From Fodinibius sp052060035 (lineage in GTDB: Bacteria > Bacteroidota > Rhodothermia > Balneolales > Balneolaceae), in assembly GCF_052060035.1 (NCBI RefSeq), contig NZ_JBPOEA010000001.1:62001-126000 (forward strand): a stretch of DNA of 64,000 nucleotides. Reading direction: 5' to 3'. This document shows positions 46,355 to 55,472 of this stretch, one piece after another. The position numbers and the translations under genes are program-made. A model generated the notes under the pieces. It was not told the origin of the DNA. It saw only the letters and a program-made list of their open reading frames with translations, and made no database searches. How positions within the stretch are numbered: the first letter of the stretch is position 1; each line of letters begins with the position of its first letter.

Positions 46355-46718
46355 CAGTGTTGCTATTTAACGAGAGCGGCAAAATCGTTTTTGAAGAGTT
46401 TACTATGATCTGCTGAGCACGATCAATGCATGAGGGTATTCGGTTAACCCGTCTTACGCTGAATCAAGTGGGTAAGTTTAAGCATTTGGTTACTAACCAA
46501 ATAAATATCGGTTCCCCTGCTAAGTACATTAAAAAGCGATCCGGGTATTTGTCTGGCCGCTTTTAAAATTTAGTAAAGATGTCAATAAGCCCTTAATTGC
46601 GGAACTGATGATTTTCAATATCTCAAACACGCAGTACCAGTTTTAATACCCTCCGTTTTTATTATTGGTGCCACTGTTAATCTGGTAGAGAAGGATTTTA
46701 AGTATAAAAACCGAACAA

Positions 46719-49700
46719 ATGAAACCACCGTCCAACATTCTTAAAGTTGCTTTAGTTGCTGCTTGTATTTTCCTAAATATGGTGGGAACAAGTTACGGCC
46801 AACAGTCACAGTTCCAGTTTGAACATTTTCAGCTGCCGGGTGGAGATCAGGCTAATTTTGTAACGGGCATCACTGAGGATTCAATTGGTTTCATGTGGTT
46901 CAGTACTTGGGATGGACTTTATCTCTTCGATGGATATTCATTTACCAATTATACCCACAATCCTGCCGATTCTACCTCTCTTTCTGCAAATTGGACAGAG
47001 ACTGTGTATGCTGACCACGAAGGCACACTTTGGGTCGGAACTTATGGTGGCGGTTTGAATCGCTTTAACCCTGAAACAGCCACGTTTACACACTTCCGAA
47101 ATGATCCTGATAATCCAACCAGTATAAGCCAGGATTCCGTAACGGTTATTATTGAAGATCACATGGGGCAACTTTGGGTTGGAACGATGGGCGGTCTAAA
47201 TCACATGGATCGTAAGACAGGTACATTCACCCGCTATACGTATGATCCTGATGATTCAACCTCACTAAGTAATGATCAGATACGAGCGATTTATGAAGAC
47301 AGCAAAGGTACTCTTTGGATAGGAACCAACAGCCCTTTTGGCAGCGAACAAGACAATCCCGGTCCCGGTGGGCTGAACCGTTTTAACCGGGAATCAGGTA
47401 CATTCACACGTTATTTGCACGATCCGAACGACTCGAATACCCTGACCTCAAATCATGTTATGAGCATCTTTGAAGATTCAAGAGGAACATTTTGGGTTGG
47501 AACTTGGAATTATGGATTGCATACAATGAATCGCGATAAGGGTATATTTACTCGCCACCCGTATGATCCGAATGCGCCCGATAAACTCAGTGCATCATTT
47601 AGCGGCTTTCAGACAGATGTTGAGGGTGGGGGCGCTGTTCAGATTATCCATGAAGACAATCAGGGCGGTCTTTGGATAGGAAGTTTTGGGCTCGGTTTAA
47701 ATCGATACGATCCTGAAACGGATAAACTCATCCGTTTTGAGCCTGATCCGGATGATCCATCATCCCTGTCTTCAAACAGTGTTTGGAGTATGTATCAATC
47801 ACAAGACGGGACGAACTGGATTAGTATGATTCCGGGTGGTCTCAATAAAACCCGTTTAAATCAAAGCCCTTTCGAGCATTTTACTCTCACCCCAATGCAT
47901 TCCAACAATTTCATAAATGTACTTGATGCAGACTATTCCGGAATATTACGCGTGAATGCATGCTGCCCTGAAAATACTATCGTCAGCTTTCAGCATTTAG
48001 AAAATGAGATTTCGTCATATAGGGCGAGTTCTACACTTCCTGTGATCGAAATTCTAATTACAGCCATCGAGCAAACAGAAGATGGAACTCTTTGGCTTGG
48101 CAGTCATGAAGGAACTCAAACGGCCCGACACGGCGGTCTCTACCAAATGAATAAGGAGACTAACGAGATTATCCCGGTGTTAGTTGATTCAACAGATACT
48201 GGTACCAAAATAGGGCCTATAGTAACCATTTATGAAGACCGTGAGGGTCTCTTATGGTTCGGTACAAATTGGACGGGTCTGTTTCGATTAAATAGAGAAA
48301 CCGGGAAAGTAAGCCACTATACACATGACCCGGATAATCCAGCAAGCCTGAGTCATGCGAATATAACCACAATTTATGGAGCGCCCTTTCAACCGGGTGT
48401 ATTTTGGATCGGAACCGAAGGAGGCGGACTGAATCGTTTTGATAAAGAGACGGAAACATTTACCCGTTTTCAACACGACCCCGGTAATCTGAACAGCCTG
48501 AATGGCAAATATATCACGAGTATTTATGAAGAGGGACCGGGCCGCCTTCTTATTGGAACACACAAATCCGGTCTCGATTGGTTTGATGTTGAAAAAAATA
48601 TCTTTACACATTTTACCGCTTATAATAGTGGGCTTCCCGATAATTATGTTTCATGCATAATTGGAGACGATAAGGGGGATATTTGGATGGGTACTCCCCA
48701 GGGTTTAACTCACTTCGATCCCGAATCCCAGTTCTTCTATACTTTTGGAACAAGACACGGCGTCAGAGCTCATCCTTTTGTGTCATCCTGTGAACGTGAT
48801 ATAGCAGGCAATTTCATTTTTGGTGGAATAAATGGCTTTACCGTTTTTCATCCTGACGATATTCAATCAGACGTCTTAGCTTCTCCTGTGGTTTTCACGA
48901 ATTTTCTACTAGCCGGACATCCAGTCGGGCCAGACAGTGATGGACCCCTACAGACTCCAATTTGGAAATCACAGGAGATTCGTCTGCAACATGATGAAAG
49001 TACTTTTTCTTTCGAGTTTGCAACTCTCGACTATCGCGATCCGCAGTCAAATCAATACACCTATTTGCTGGAAGGCTACGATCAGGATTGGCGTGACGCA
49101 GGGACTCAGCGCCGAGCCAGTTATAATCGTGTTCCCCATGGAGAATACGTCTTTCGAGTCCGGGCCGCCAACAGTGAGGGAGTATGGAATCAAAAGGGTA
49201 CAGCAATCAAACTTTCCATTCTTCCTCCGTGGTGGAGAACGTGGTGGGCGTATGGTCTTTACGGTCTGATTCTTGCGTCAGGTATTTTTGTCGTGGACCG
49301 GTTTCAGCGATATAGGCTGATAGCAAAGGAACGGGAACGGGCACGAGAACTGGAGCTTCAGCTGGAAAAAAAACATAGCCGGGAATTTGAGAAAGCTTAT
49401 TCTGAACTTCAAGACTCACTCCAAAAACTTACAGCCGCCCAAGACCAACTAGTTCAGCAGGAAAAACTGGCCTCCCTCGGTCAGCTTACTGCTGGCATTG
49501 CCCACGAGATCAAAAATCCGCTAAATTTTGTGAATAATTTTTCGGAGCTGAGTATGGAATTGATTGAGGAAGCGCGGGAAGAAGTGCGACGTGTGACGTG
49601 CGAACGATCACCGGATGATTTGGAAAGTGGCAAGGGTGAAATAAATGGAAAGCTTACCGATGACAGCCATCAGCTGAAAGTAATTTTAGACGATATCGAA

Positions 49701-50273
49701 GCCAACCTAAAAAAAATCCATAAACATGGAATACGCGCCGACTCTATCGTAAAATCTATGCTGCTGCACAGCCGGGGTAAAAGTGGAGAACGTATACCAA
49801 CCGACCTTAATAAACTAATTGATGAGTATGTAAAGCTTGCCTATCACGGCATGAGAGCTAGTGATAAATCCTTCAACATCGACATACAAACAGACTATGA
49901 TCCCCAGATTCCCATGAAAGATTTGGTGGCCCAAGACTTTAGCCGTGCTTTTTTGAACATCATTAATAACGCCATGTATGCCGCACATGAAATTTCCAAT
50001 TCTCAGCCCGACCGGAAACCAGTAATTCAGGTAACAACAAAAAAAGAAGATAACAACGTTGAAATACGAATTAGGGACAATGGGGGTGGCATTCCCGATG
50101 ACATTCGCGAAAAAATATTTGAGCCCTTTTTTACCACTAAGCCGACTGGAGAAGGCACCGGGCTAGGGCTTTCCATGGCCTATGATATTATAAAATTGCA
50201 TCGGGGGGACTTGGAAGTTGATTCAAAACTGGGTGAGTACACAGAGCTTATTATTACTATCCCAATTGACTAA
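46719..50273 (+). CDS. Membrane sensor histidine kinase with propeller (Reg_prop/Y_Y_Y) sensor
   Basis: The 1184-residue protein has a signal peptide (ending TSYGQ), about a dozen Reg_prop blades (repeats of the form GTLWVGTYGGGLNRFNPE), a Y_Y_Y domain (about 770-835), one membrane helix (about 842-860), a coiled coil and a kinase core. The phospho-acceptor is His929 in AHEIKNPLNF; N box NIINNAMYA, G1 DNGGGIPDD and F/G2 FFTTKPTGEGTGLGLS are intact. Unlike hybrid HTCS proteins it has no receiver or AraC domain. It would sense a periplasmic ligand and pass phosphate to the receiver-phosphatase 168 nt downstream. Confidence 0.92.
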   Translation: MKPPSNILKVALVAACIFLNMVGTSYGQQSQFQFEHFQLPGGDQANFVTGITEDSIGFMWFSTWDGLYLFDGYSFTNYTHNPADSTSLSANWTETVYADHEGTLWVGTYGGGLNRFNPETATFTHFRNDPDNPTSISQDSVTVIIEDHMGQLWVGTMGGLNHMDRKTGTFTRYTYDPDDSTSLSNDQIRAIYEDSKGTLWIGTNSPFGSEQDNPGPGGLNRFNRESGTFTRYLHDPNDSNTLTSNHVMSIFEDSRGTFWVGTWNYGLHTMNRDKGIFTRHPYDPNAPDKLSASFSGFQTDVEGGGAVQIIHEDNQGGLWIGSFGLGLNRYDPETDKLIRFEPDPDDPSSLSSNSVWSMYQSQDGTNWISMIPGGLNKTRLNQSPFEHFTLTPMHSNNFINVLDADYSGILRVNACCPENTIVSFQHLENEISSYRASSTLPVIEILITAIEQTEDGTLWLGSHEGTQTARHGGLYQMNKETNEIIPVLVDSTDTGTKIGPIVTIYEDREGLLWFGTNWTGLFRLNRETGKVSHYTHDPDNPASLSHANITTIYGAPFQPGVFWIGTEGGGLNRFDKETETFTRFQHDPGNLNSLNGKYITSIYEEGPGRLLIGTHKSGLDWFDVEKNIFTHFTAYNSGLPDNYVSCIIGDDKGDIWMGTPQGLTHFDPESQFFYTFGTRHGVRAHPFVSSCERDIAGNFIFGGINGFTVFHPDDIQSDVLASPVVFTNFLLAGHPVGPDSDGPLQTPIWKSQEIRLQHDESTFSFEFATLDYRDPQSNQYTYLLEGYDQDWRDAGTQRRASYNRVPHGEYVFRVRAANSEGVWNQKGTAIKLSILPPWWRTWWAYGLYGLILASGIFVVDRFQRYRLIAKERERARELELQLEKKHSREFEKAYSELQDSLQKLTAAQDQLVQQEKLASLGQLTAGIAHEIKNPLNFVNNFSELSMELIEEAREEVRRVTCERSPDDLESGKGEINGKLTDDSHQLKVILDDIEANLKKIHKHGIRADSIVKSMLLHSRGKSGERIPTDLNKLIDEYVKLAYHGMRASDKSFNIDIQTDYDPQIPMKDLVAQDFSRAFLNIINNAMYAAHEISNSQPDRKPVIQVTTKKEDNNVEIRIRDNGGGIPDDIREKIFEPFFTTKPTGEGTGLGLSMAYDIIKLHRGDLEVDSKLGEYTELIITIPID

Positions 50274-50287
50274 TTCGAGTAATTATT

Positions 50288-50425
50288 ATGACATTTTTAA
50301 TGGTAGACGACGAAAAAGATATTGAAATGCTGTTCCGTGCCACGGAGTTCTTTACCAAACCAATAAACTTAGTTTCCTTGAAGACTGAAGTTCAAGATCA
50401 GTTATTAAACGGTGACGGCCAATAG
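50288..50425 (+). pseudogene. Internally deleted response-regulator receiver (45 codons)
   Basis: An ATG-initiated frame of 45 codons reads FLMVDDEKDIEMLF, the beta1 strand and acidic pair of a receiver, then jumps to ATEFFTKPINLVSLKTEV, the beta5-alpha5 end with its conserved Lys-Pro. About 70 residues, including the phospho-acceptor aspartate, are missing. It lies 14 nt after the kinase and 16 nt before the receiver-PP2C gene. Probably a deletion remnant of a third component; translation as a mini-protein is possible. Confidence 0.75.
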
Positions 50426-50441
50426 CTAAAAAAAGGTACCT

Positions 50442-51623
50442 ATGAAAACGTATAACATAATGGTCGTTGATGATGAACCAGATCTTCAAATGTTGATCCT
50501 TCAAAAATTCCGCAAGCAAATACAAAGCGAAGCCTATGCGTTTCTTTTTGCTAAAAATGGTATAGAGGCCATTGATCTCCTGGATCACGGAGCCAATGAT
50601 ATTTCTCTGATTTTATCTGACATTAACATGCCCAAAATGGATGGGCTTACCTTGCTTAAGAAACTTCAAGAAAAGGAAAACCAAGCTGTAAAAACCATCA
50701 TTGTCTCGGCCTATGGAGATATGGAAAATATCCGAATAGCCATGAACCATGGGGCCTTCGATTTTGTAACCAAGCCTATAGATTTCAAAGACTTGGAAAT
50801 TACTATTTTAAAGGGGCTGAAAGAGATTGGTTATATCAAGGAATCCCAAAGAGAGAAACGGTTATTGATTGCCGTACAACAGGATTTGGATATAGCAGCA
50901 CGTATTCAGCAGAAAATGCTCCCACAAGATTTTCCGCCCTATCCGAACCGGGATGAATTCAGTATTTATGCTGAAATGCATGCTGCTAAAGAGGTGGGAG
51001 GTGATTTTTATGATTTTTTCTTCCTTGATGATACGCACTTAGGCTTTGTAATCGGAGATGTGTCGGGAAAAGGTATTTCGGCCTCCATCTATATGGCTGT
51101 GGCAAGAACAATGCTCAAAGCGATTGCATCCCAGATACATGATCCGGCAGAATGTCTTAAAAAGGTTAATCTCATGCTTATTCCTGAAAGTGATTTTACA
51201 ACTTTCGTGACCGTGTTTTATGGTGTACTGGATACAACAAGCGGTATGGTAAGGTATTCGAATGGCGGTCATAATCTCCCCTATATTCTGAGGCAGGACC
51301 AAACATTGGAACAGGTAGAGAACACGGGCGGTCTTTTGCTGGGTAAAATTGAACCTGTCGATTTTGAGGCCAAACAAATACAGCTTAAACCGAGTGAAAA
51401 AATCATATTGTACACTGATGGGATAACCGAGGCTATGAATGAGCATGAAGAGATGTATGAAGAAGAGCGTTTCGAAAAATATCTTACCGAGCACCATGAT
51501 TATACGCAAGATAAGCTCTTGCGCGGGGTCATGGCAGATGTACTTAAATTCACAAATCAGGCCAAACAGTCGGACGATATAACCCTTTTGGTCCTAGAGT
51601 ACTATGGAACGAAGAGTGTCTGA
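50442..51623 (+). CDS. Response regulator with PP2C (SpoIIE/RsbU-type) phosphatase output
   Basis: The 393-residue protein has a receiver (about 1-125; acidic pair Asp10/Asp11, phospho-acceptor Asp60 in LILSDINMPKMDG, Lys111 in VTKPI) and a PP2C-type serine phosphatase (about 150-388). Metal-binding residues are visible in EVGGDFYDFF, VIGDVSGKG, LYTDGITEAMN and SDDITLLVL. Such proteins dephosphorylate anti-anti-sigma factors in partner-switching pathways; no anti-sigma partner is nearby. The upstream kinase is the obvious phosphodonor. Confidence 0.93.
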   Translation: MKTYNIMVVDDEPDLQMLILQKFRKQIQSEAYAFLFAKNGIEAIDLLDHGANDISLILSDINMPKMDGLTLLKKLQEKENQAVKTIIVSAYGDMENIRIAMNHGAFDFVTKPIDFKDLEITILKGLKEIGYIKESQREKRLLIAVQQDLDIAARIQQKMLPQDFPPYPNRDEFSIYAEMHAAKEVGGDFYDFFFLDDTHLGFVIGDVSGKGISASIYMAVARTMLKAIASQIHDPAECLKKVNLMLIPESDFTTFVTVFYGVLDTTSGMVRYSNGGHNLPYILRQDQTLEQVENTGGLLLGKIEPVDFEAKQIQLKPSEKIILYTDGITEAMNEHEEMYEEERFEKYLTEHHDYTQDKLLRGVMADVLKFTNQAKQSDDITLLVLEYYGTKSV

Positions 51624-51738
51624 TCGCATATGCTTTTAGGTTACAATTTTGTTATATGATGATGGTTTTCGGATAAGCAGTTACTGAAATATTTACTCTG
51701 CTTTTCTCAACTGTACTTCTTCTTTTTAGTCTTCGAGA

Positions 51739-51954
51739 TAACAACTTTTGTGTAAAATTTTTGGTTCGCATCATTAAAATTCGGGTACAATTTGAGCAGT
51801 TTTTGGTAGTCAATCTGGCACTTATTTCCTTTTGAACCCCGTCTTAGGACTCTTATAGGCCATTGTAAGGAAAAGACTTTCCGCATACCATCTGTATACG
51901 GGGAGCACAAAAGGCTTCATCTTTTATAGGTGGGGCCTTTTTTATTTCCTGCCA
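51739..51954. repeat. Direct repeat element, copy A
   Basis: About 215 bp strongly similar to 55473-55691 in the same orientation. It starts TAACAAC/TTTTGTGTAAAA and ends with CGGGGAGCACAAAAGGC and a hairpin (AAAAGGCTTCA ... TGGGGCCTTTT) with a T tract on the plus strand. On the minus strand both copies keep a frame with IDYQKLLKLYPNFNDANQKFYTK-like sequence; copy A is frameshifted near its start. Confidence 0.85.
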
Positions 51955-52133
51955 TTCCGCTTTTAGCCATTTATCGTATATATGAGATGATAATTTCTCT
52001 TTCTCTTTTGTACCTCTTGTAAGCTTACTTGAAGTTGACTGTTTGAAAGTGATAAAATTTACCTATTAAGTGGTCCGAAAAAAGGAAACTTGCAATAGGA
52101 ATTATTTTCTTTGAAAGGTATTCTCAAGAAAAC

Positions 52134-52160
52134 AAATGGTGCCCCAGCGGGGCACCATTT
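52134..52160 (-). terminator. Terminator of the barrel protein gene
   Basis: AAATGGTGCCCC (52134-52145) and GGGGCACCATTT (52149-52160) make a perfect 12-bp stem with a 3-nt loop. The minus strand continues GTTTTCTTG. It lies 17 nt beyond the stop at 52178. Confidence 0.88.
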
Positions 52161-52177
52161 TAAGGGTAGGTTTTATA

Positions 52178-52786
52178 CTAAAAGCGGTAACCAGCAGAAA
52201 TCTTGATAACACGATTATAGGCCTTGGTGTTTGTTACATCATCCATCTTCAACAAGCCAAAATCATAGTTTGCACTTACAAGCAAACCGTTATTAAATTG
52301 ATAACCCATACCACCTACGGCTCCCAGGTCGAACTTTTTAAACCCGGAAACTCCTTTATCGGTATCCTTTTCACCTTCGAACTCATAGGGAACCTTATTA
52401 TTTAATAGATAAGAGAACTGAGGACCTAAAAAGACGTTGAAATTTTTGGTCATCCCGTATTTTGCAAGCACGGGAAGGTCTAAGTAGGTAGAGGTGTTAG
52501 TAACGTCGAAATTAAAGCCAAGAATCTCTTGGTTGGCTTCAAATCCTTTTTGGGATATGTATAGCCCACTTTCCAAATTCCACGCTTTTGCAACAGGAAT
52601 TTCCGCAAATGCGCCAGCATGGAATCTAATATGGGTATTCAGATCAGCATCTTTCACATCTTTTCCGTGCCAATTAGAAAAATCGGCACCTGCTTTTGCA
52701 CCAAAACGTATGTCTTGGGCATGAGTATTTTGGAATCCCCACAAACAGATACTCAAAATTAGAATAGACTTTATTATTGTTTTCAT
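52178..52786 (-). CDS. Outer-membrane beta-barrel protein (porin family, PorT-like domain)
   Basis: The 202-residue protein has a signal peptide (ending NTHAQ) and an eight-stranded barrel pattern of the Bacteroidota OMP_b-brl type: FGAKAGADFSNW, ESGLYISQKGFE, LDLPVLAKYG, GPQFSYLLNNK, VGGMGYQFNNGLLVSANYDFGL and a C-terminal SAGYRF ending in Phe. Role unknown. It is monocistronic, within the interval between the two repeat copies. Confidence 0.85.
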   Translation of the reverse strand: MKTIIKSILILSICLWGFQNTHAQDIRFGAKAGADFSNWHGKDVKDADLNTHIRFHAGAFAEIPVAKAWNLESGLYISQKGFEANQEILGFNFDVTNTSTYLDLPVLAKYGMTKNFNVFLGPQFSYLLNNKVPYEFEGEKDTDKGVSGFKKFDLGAVGGMGYQFNNGLLVSANYDFGLLKMDDVTNTKAYNRVIKISAGYRF

Positions 52787-53198
52787 AGGTATTGCCTTTA
52801 CAATTTTATTTTTACGTGATATTGTTAGCTCTACCTTTGTTCACTGAATCCATTCTTGCTTTTGGACTGGTATATGAACCAGTGAAATCTGGGATTGGTC
52901 AGTATCTCTCTGCTCTACACACGGTTTTTGACAGTGTATAGTCTCGATGAGAAACAAAGAATACTGCTGATTTTATATTACGGACTTTCCAAATAATTAT
53001 ATATAGATTAGAAAAAAATAATTTTTGTCCCCCATTTGTTATCATTTTTAAAAGAGATATTATTAGTTGTAACGAAGATTCAAGAGTGAACGTAGCCAGC
53101 CTTTCCGGTACGTTCAAGGTCAGAATTCAGTTGGTTATGCAAAGAATTCAACATATCGGCTGAACCAATCATCCGATCACACTAATAGTCTTACTACA
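52787..53198. other. Divergent intergenic region, 412 bp
   Basis: It separates the barrel gene (minus) from the fasciclin gene (plus) and should hold both promoters. A TACCTTTG (52830-52837) matches TAnnTTTG but lies about 360 nt from the plus-strand gene. No gene or strong repeat was seen. Confidence 0.35.
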
Positions 53199-54533
53199 AT
53201 GAACTCAATAACAAACCTGCGCAACAAGTCGATGGGGTGGGTACTATTTGGCGCCCTCCTAATTACAGGTTGCAACGACAATCAAGTCAGTGGTCCAGGT
53301 CAAAATCCCGACATTCCTAACCTATTGCAGACAATTCAGTCTGACCCCGGATTAACCATACTTGAAGAGCTGTTGGAAGGCACCAGCCTTCAGACCGTTC
53401 TCGATCAGAATGGAGCCACCACGTTCTTCGCACCTACTGATGCTGCATTTAGTAATCTTCCGGCCGGGTACCTGGAAAGTCTGGACATGAATCAAAAACG
53501 AGAGCTACTTGAATATCACGGTTATCAAGGCAGCTATCGCATACCAAACGAAATTAAAAAAGAGTCCATCACTACGATGCAAGGAGATCCTTTGTTTGTC
53601 GAGTTGGGACAACCTTTTGGTAATCTGCTCAATAATCAGGCACGGTTTATAAAAACCAATACCGAAGCCCCAAACGGAGTGCTTCATACCATTGACAAGG
53701 TACTTATTCCCGATCAATTGGGTACTCTGTACGATAATATCTATAAGCGGTATGAGTTTAAGAACTTCGCTGCGCGGCTGGAGGCGGCCGATCTGGCCGA
53801 TATGTTGCGAGCTCCTGGGACTAAAACGTTGCTTACTACAAGTGATGTAGCACTGGACTGGTATGAATCCGGTGAAGGTCTCAGCTTCACCGAGGGGGAG
53901 TGGAATGAAATTATGCAATATCATGTACTCTTCACGGATTTCACCAGTACAGGACAAGGTACCAGAATGGCCTTGCCTACCATGCACCAGGATTCGGTTT
54001 ATCTGGTCGTAGACCAAGTCGCGGAATTTTTGATTAACGGTGGAGGCGGAAGTCCTGTTCAGCAAGTATTTTCCACTAATGGAAAAATTGTACTACCGTC
54101 CGGTATTATGCTCCCTGATAAGTTCCTTGGGGTTCTTCCTATCCTGGACAAGCGATTCAATTACAAAACATTTCGTGCAGCATTGGCCACAGCGGGCATG
54201 ACGGGCAGACTTTACAACAGCAATAACAACGCTGATGAAAAATTTACGCTCTTCGTGCCGGGTGATAATGCCGCTGGCATTAATAACCTGCCGAGCAATG
54301 AAACCCAATTAGCTGAACTATTGCAATATCATATTCTGCTTGATGAATTTGATACCGATGAACTGCAGGATGGACAAAGCTATACCAGCTGGCAAGGTAA
54401 ACAGATAACGATTACCAGAAACGGAAATCAAATTCTGGTAAATGGTGTCGCTGCAGTAAAACAGCCGCAAATGACGGGGAAAAACGGTGTTGTGTATGTT
54501 ATTGACCGTGTACTTGAGTTGCCATCCAATTGA
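53199..54533 (+). CDS. Fasciclin (FAS1) domain lipoprotein, three domains
   Basis: The 444-residue protein has a lipoprotein signal (LLITGC, Cys25) and three FAS1-like units: about 40-170 (TTFFAPTDAAFSNLP, NGVLHTIDKVLIP), 175-315 (more diverged, TLLTTSDVALDWY) and 320-443 (FTLFVPGDNAAGINNLP, NGVVYVIDRVLELP). FAS1 domains mediate adhesion to surfaces or sugars. The middle domain lacks the usual closing motif. Followed by a weak terminator. Confidence 0.88.
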   Translation: MNSITNLRNKSMGWVLFGALLITGCNDNQVSGPGQNPDIPNLLQTIQSDPGLTILEELLEGTSLQTVLDQNGATTFFAPTDAAFSNLPAGYLESLDMNQKRELLEYHGYQGSYRIPNEIKKESITTMQGDPLFVELGQPFGNLLNNQARFIKTNTEAPNGVLHTIDKVLIPDQLGTLYDNIYKRYEFKNFAARLEAADLADMLRAPGTKTLLTTSDVALDWYESGEGLSFTEGEWNEIMQYHVLFTDFTSTGQGTRMALPTMHQDSVYLVVDQVAEFLINGGGGSPVQQVFSTNGKIVLPSGIMLPDKFLGVLPILDKRFNYKTFRAALATAGMTGRLYNSNNNADEKFTLFVPGDNAAGINNLPSNETQLAELLQYHILLDEFDTDELQDGQSYTSWQGKQITITRNGNQILVNGVAAVKQPQMTGKNGVVYVIDRVLELPSN

Positions 54534-54578
54534 ATAAGGATTGGATACCTAGATTGTAGCTGAAGAATAGGCACATAT

Positions 54579-54607
54579 AAGCCCTGAGTCATTGAGCCTC
54601 GGGGCTT
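54579..54607 (+). terminator. Probable terminator of the fasciclin gene
   Basis: AAGCCCTGAG and CTCGGGGCTT form a 10-bp stem with one G-T pair. The following sequence (GTTAATGG) is poor in T, so strength is doubtful. Confidence 0.5.
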
Positions 54608-54736
54608 GTTAATGGGGGAGGATAGGGTACTCGGATCTTTAGGATTTGGGTTTCATAGTCCCCGTCTATAAAAATAGGGGATAAAATTTATCCGCATTAT
54701 GGTGAGTAAAAAAATTAACCAAGTAATACTCTTATT

Positions 54737-55126
54737 ATGACCGCTAACATACACATAAGCCGAAAACTTAATATTCTAAGTGCTTTATCATTCCGGCTTT
54801 TTCTACTTCTAGTCTTCTTGCTTTTTTTAAGTAACTGTGCCACTATGAATTTTCCCTCAGATGATAAAGCACGGGAGGCTAATAACGTACCTGGTCATTT
54901 CCTCGTTGGAACACCAAATGGGACGACAACATTAGAACCGAATCCTGATGAGGGATGCCGGAACCCAATGGTTGATCCACGAGATGGTACAAAGATTCAA
55001 TTGATTCGTTCTAGTAAAGATCGGGGTGACTATAAAGTACCAACCAATCGTTATGGGGTTGGTGGGAAGGAACTACTCAGGCTGGATTGTGGTACCGGCC
55101 GTGTGGTGGGAATTGTCAGGAAATAG
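54737..55126 (+). CDS. Small hypothetical lipoprotein
   Basis: The 129-residue protein has a long hydrophobic signal with a lipobox (LFLSNC, Cys34). The short mature part has two more cysteines (EGCRNP and LDCGTG), which could form a disulfide, and a conserved-looking NPMVDPRDGTKIQLIRSS. No family was recognised. It stands alone between the fasciclin gene and repeat copy B. Confidence 0.65.
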   Translation: MTANIHISRKLNILSALSFRLFLLLVFLLFLSNCATMNFPSDDKAREANNVPGHFLVGTPNGTTTLEPNPDEGCRNPMVDPRDGTKIQLIRSSKDRGDYKVPTNRYGVGGKELLRLDCGTGRVVGIVRK

Positions 55127-55472
55127 TATTTGTCAATTTCTTACATCGATGGGGATAATTTTTCTAAGAGTGAAAAGTGAAGATCAAAGTATGGTTGTGT
55201 AAAAGATGAAATCCAAACAGGAAAGGCAATGGTTATTCCCTTCAGACTTTGCTTCTATTTGAATTGTACCTGCTGCTTTTGAAAACTTTATTAGGTTTGA
55301 ACTATAGCTGTAAGGGAAAAAGCTATGTTTTATATATTCAATACTTTGGATACCCAAGCACGGCTAACATAAAATTTCCGAGCAATTTTAGCTTAGTTTT
55401 TCACCTTCCCAAAATTCAGCAATTATTGATAAACTTTAGGTTGCTTTCTCTTCTTTTTTAATAATTAAGGGT

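Larger units (their letters stand above)
45756..46718. other. Decayed region downstream of tRNA-Asn
   Basis: About 960 bp without an intact gene. It contains an IS3-type transposase fragment (minus strand) and a possible tyrosine-recombinase tail (plus strand), both listed separately. The final part before 46719 should hold the sensor-kinase promoter. The rest is unassigned sequence with stops in all frames. Confidence 0.6.

Noticed and set aside
52136..52405. Plus-strand frame over the terminator and 3' end of the barrel gene
   Set aside because: Begins inside a perfect terminator stem and is antisense to a convincing barrel protein.
55249..55461. 70-codon plus-strand frame between the small lipoprotein and repeat copy B
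   Set aside because: Leu/Phe-rich AT sequence, no ribosome-binding site and no similarity; probably chance.
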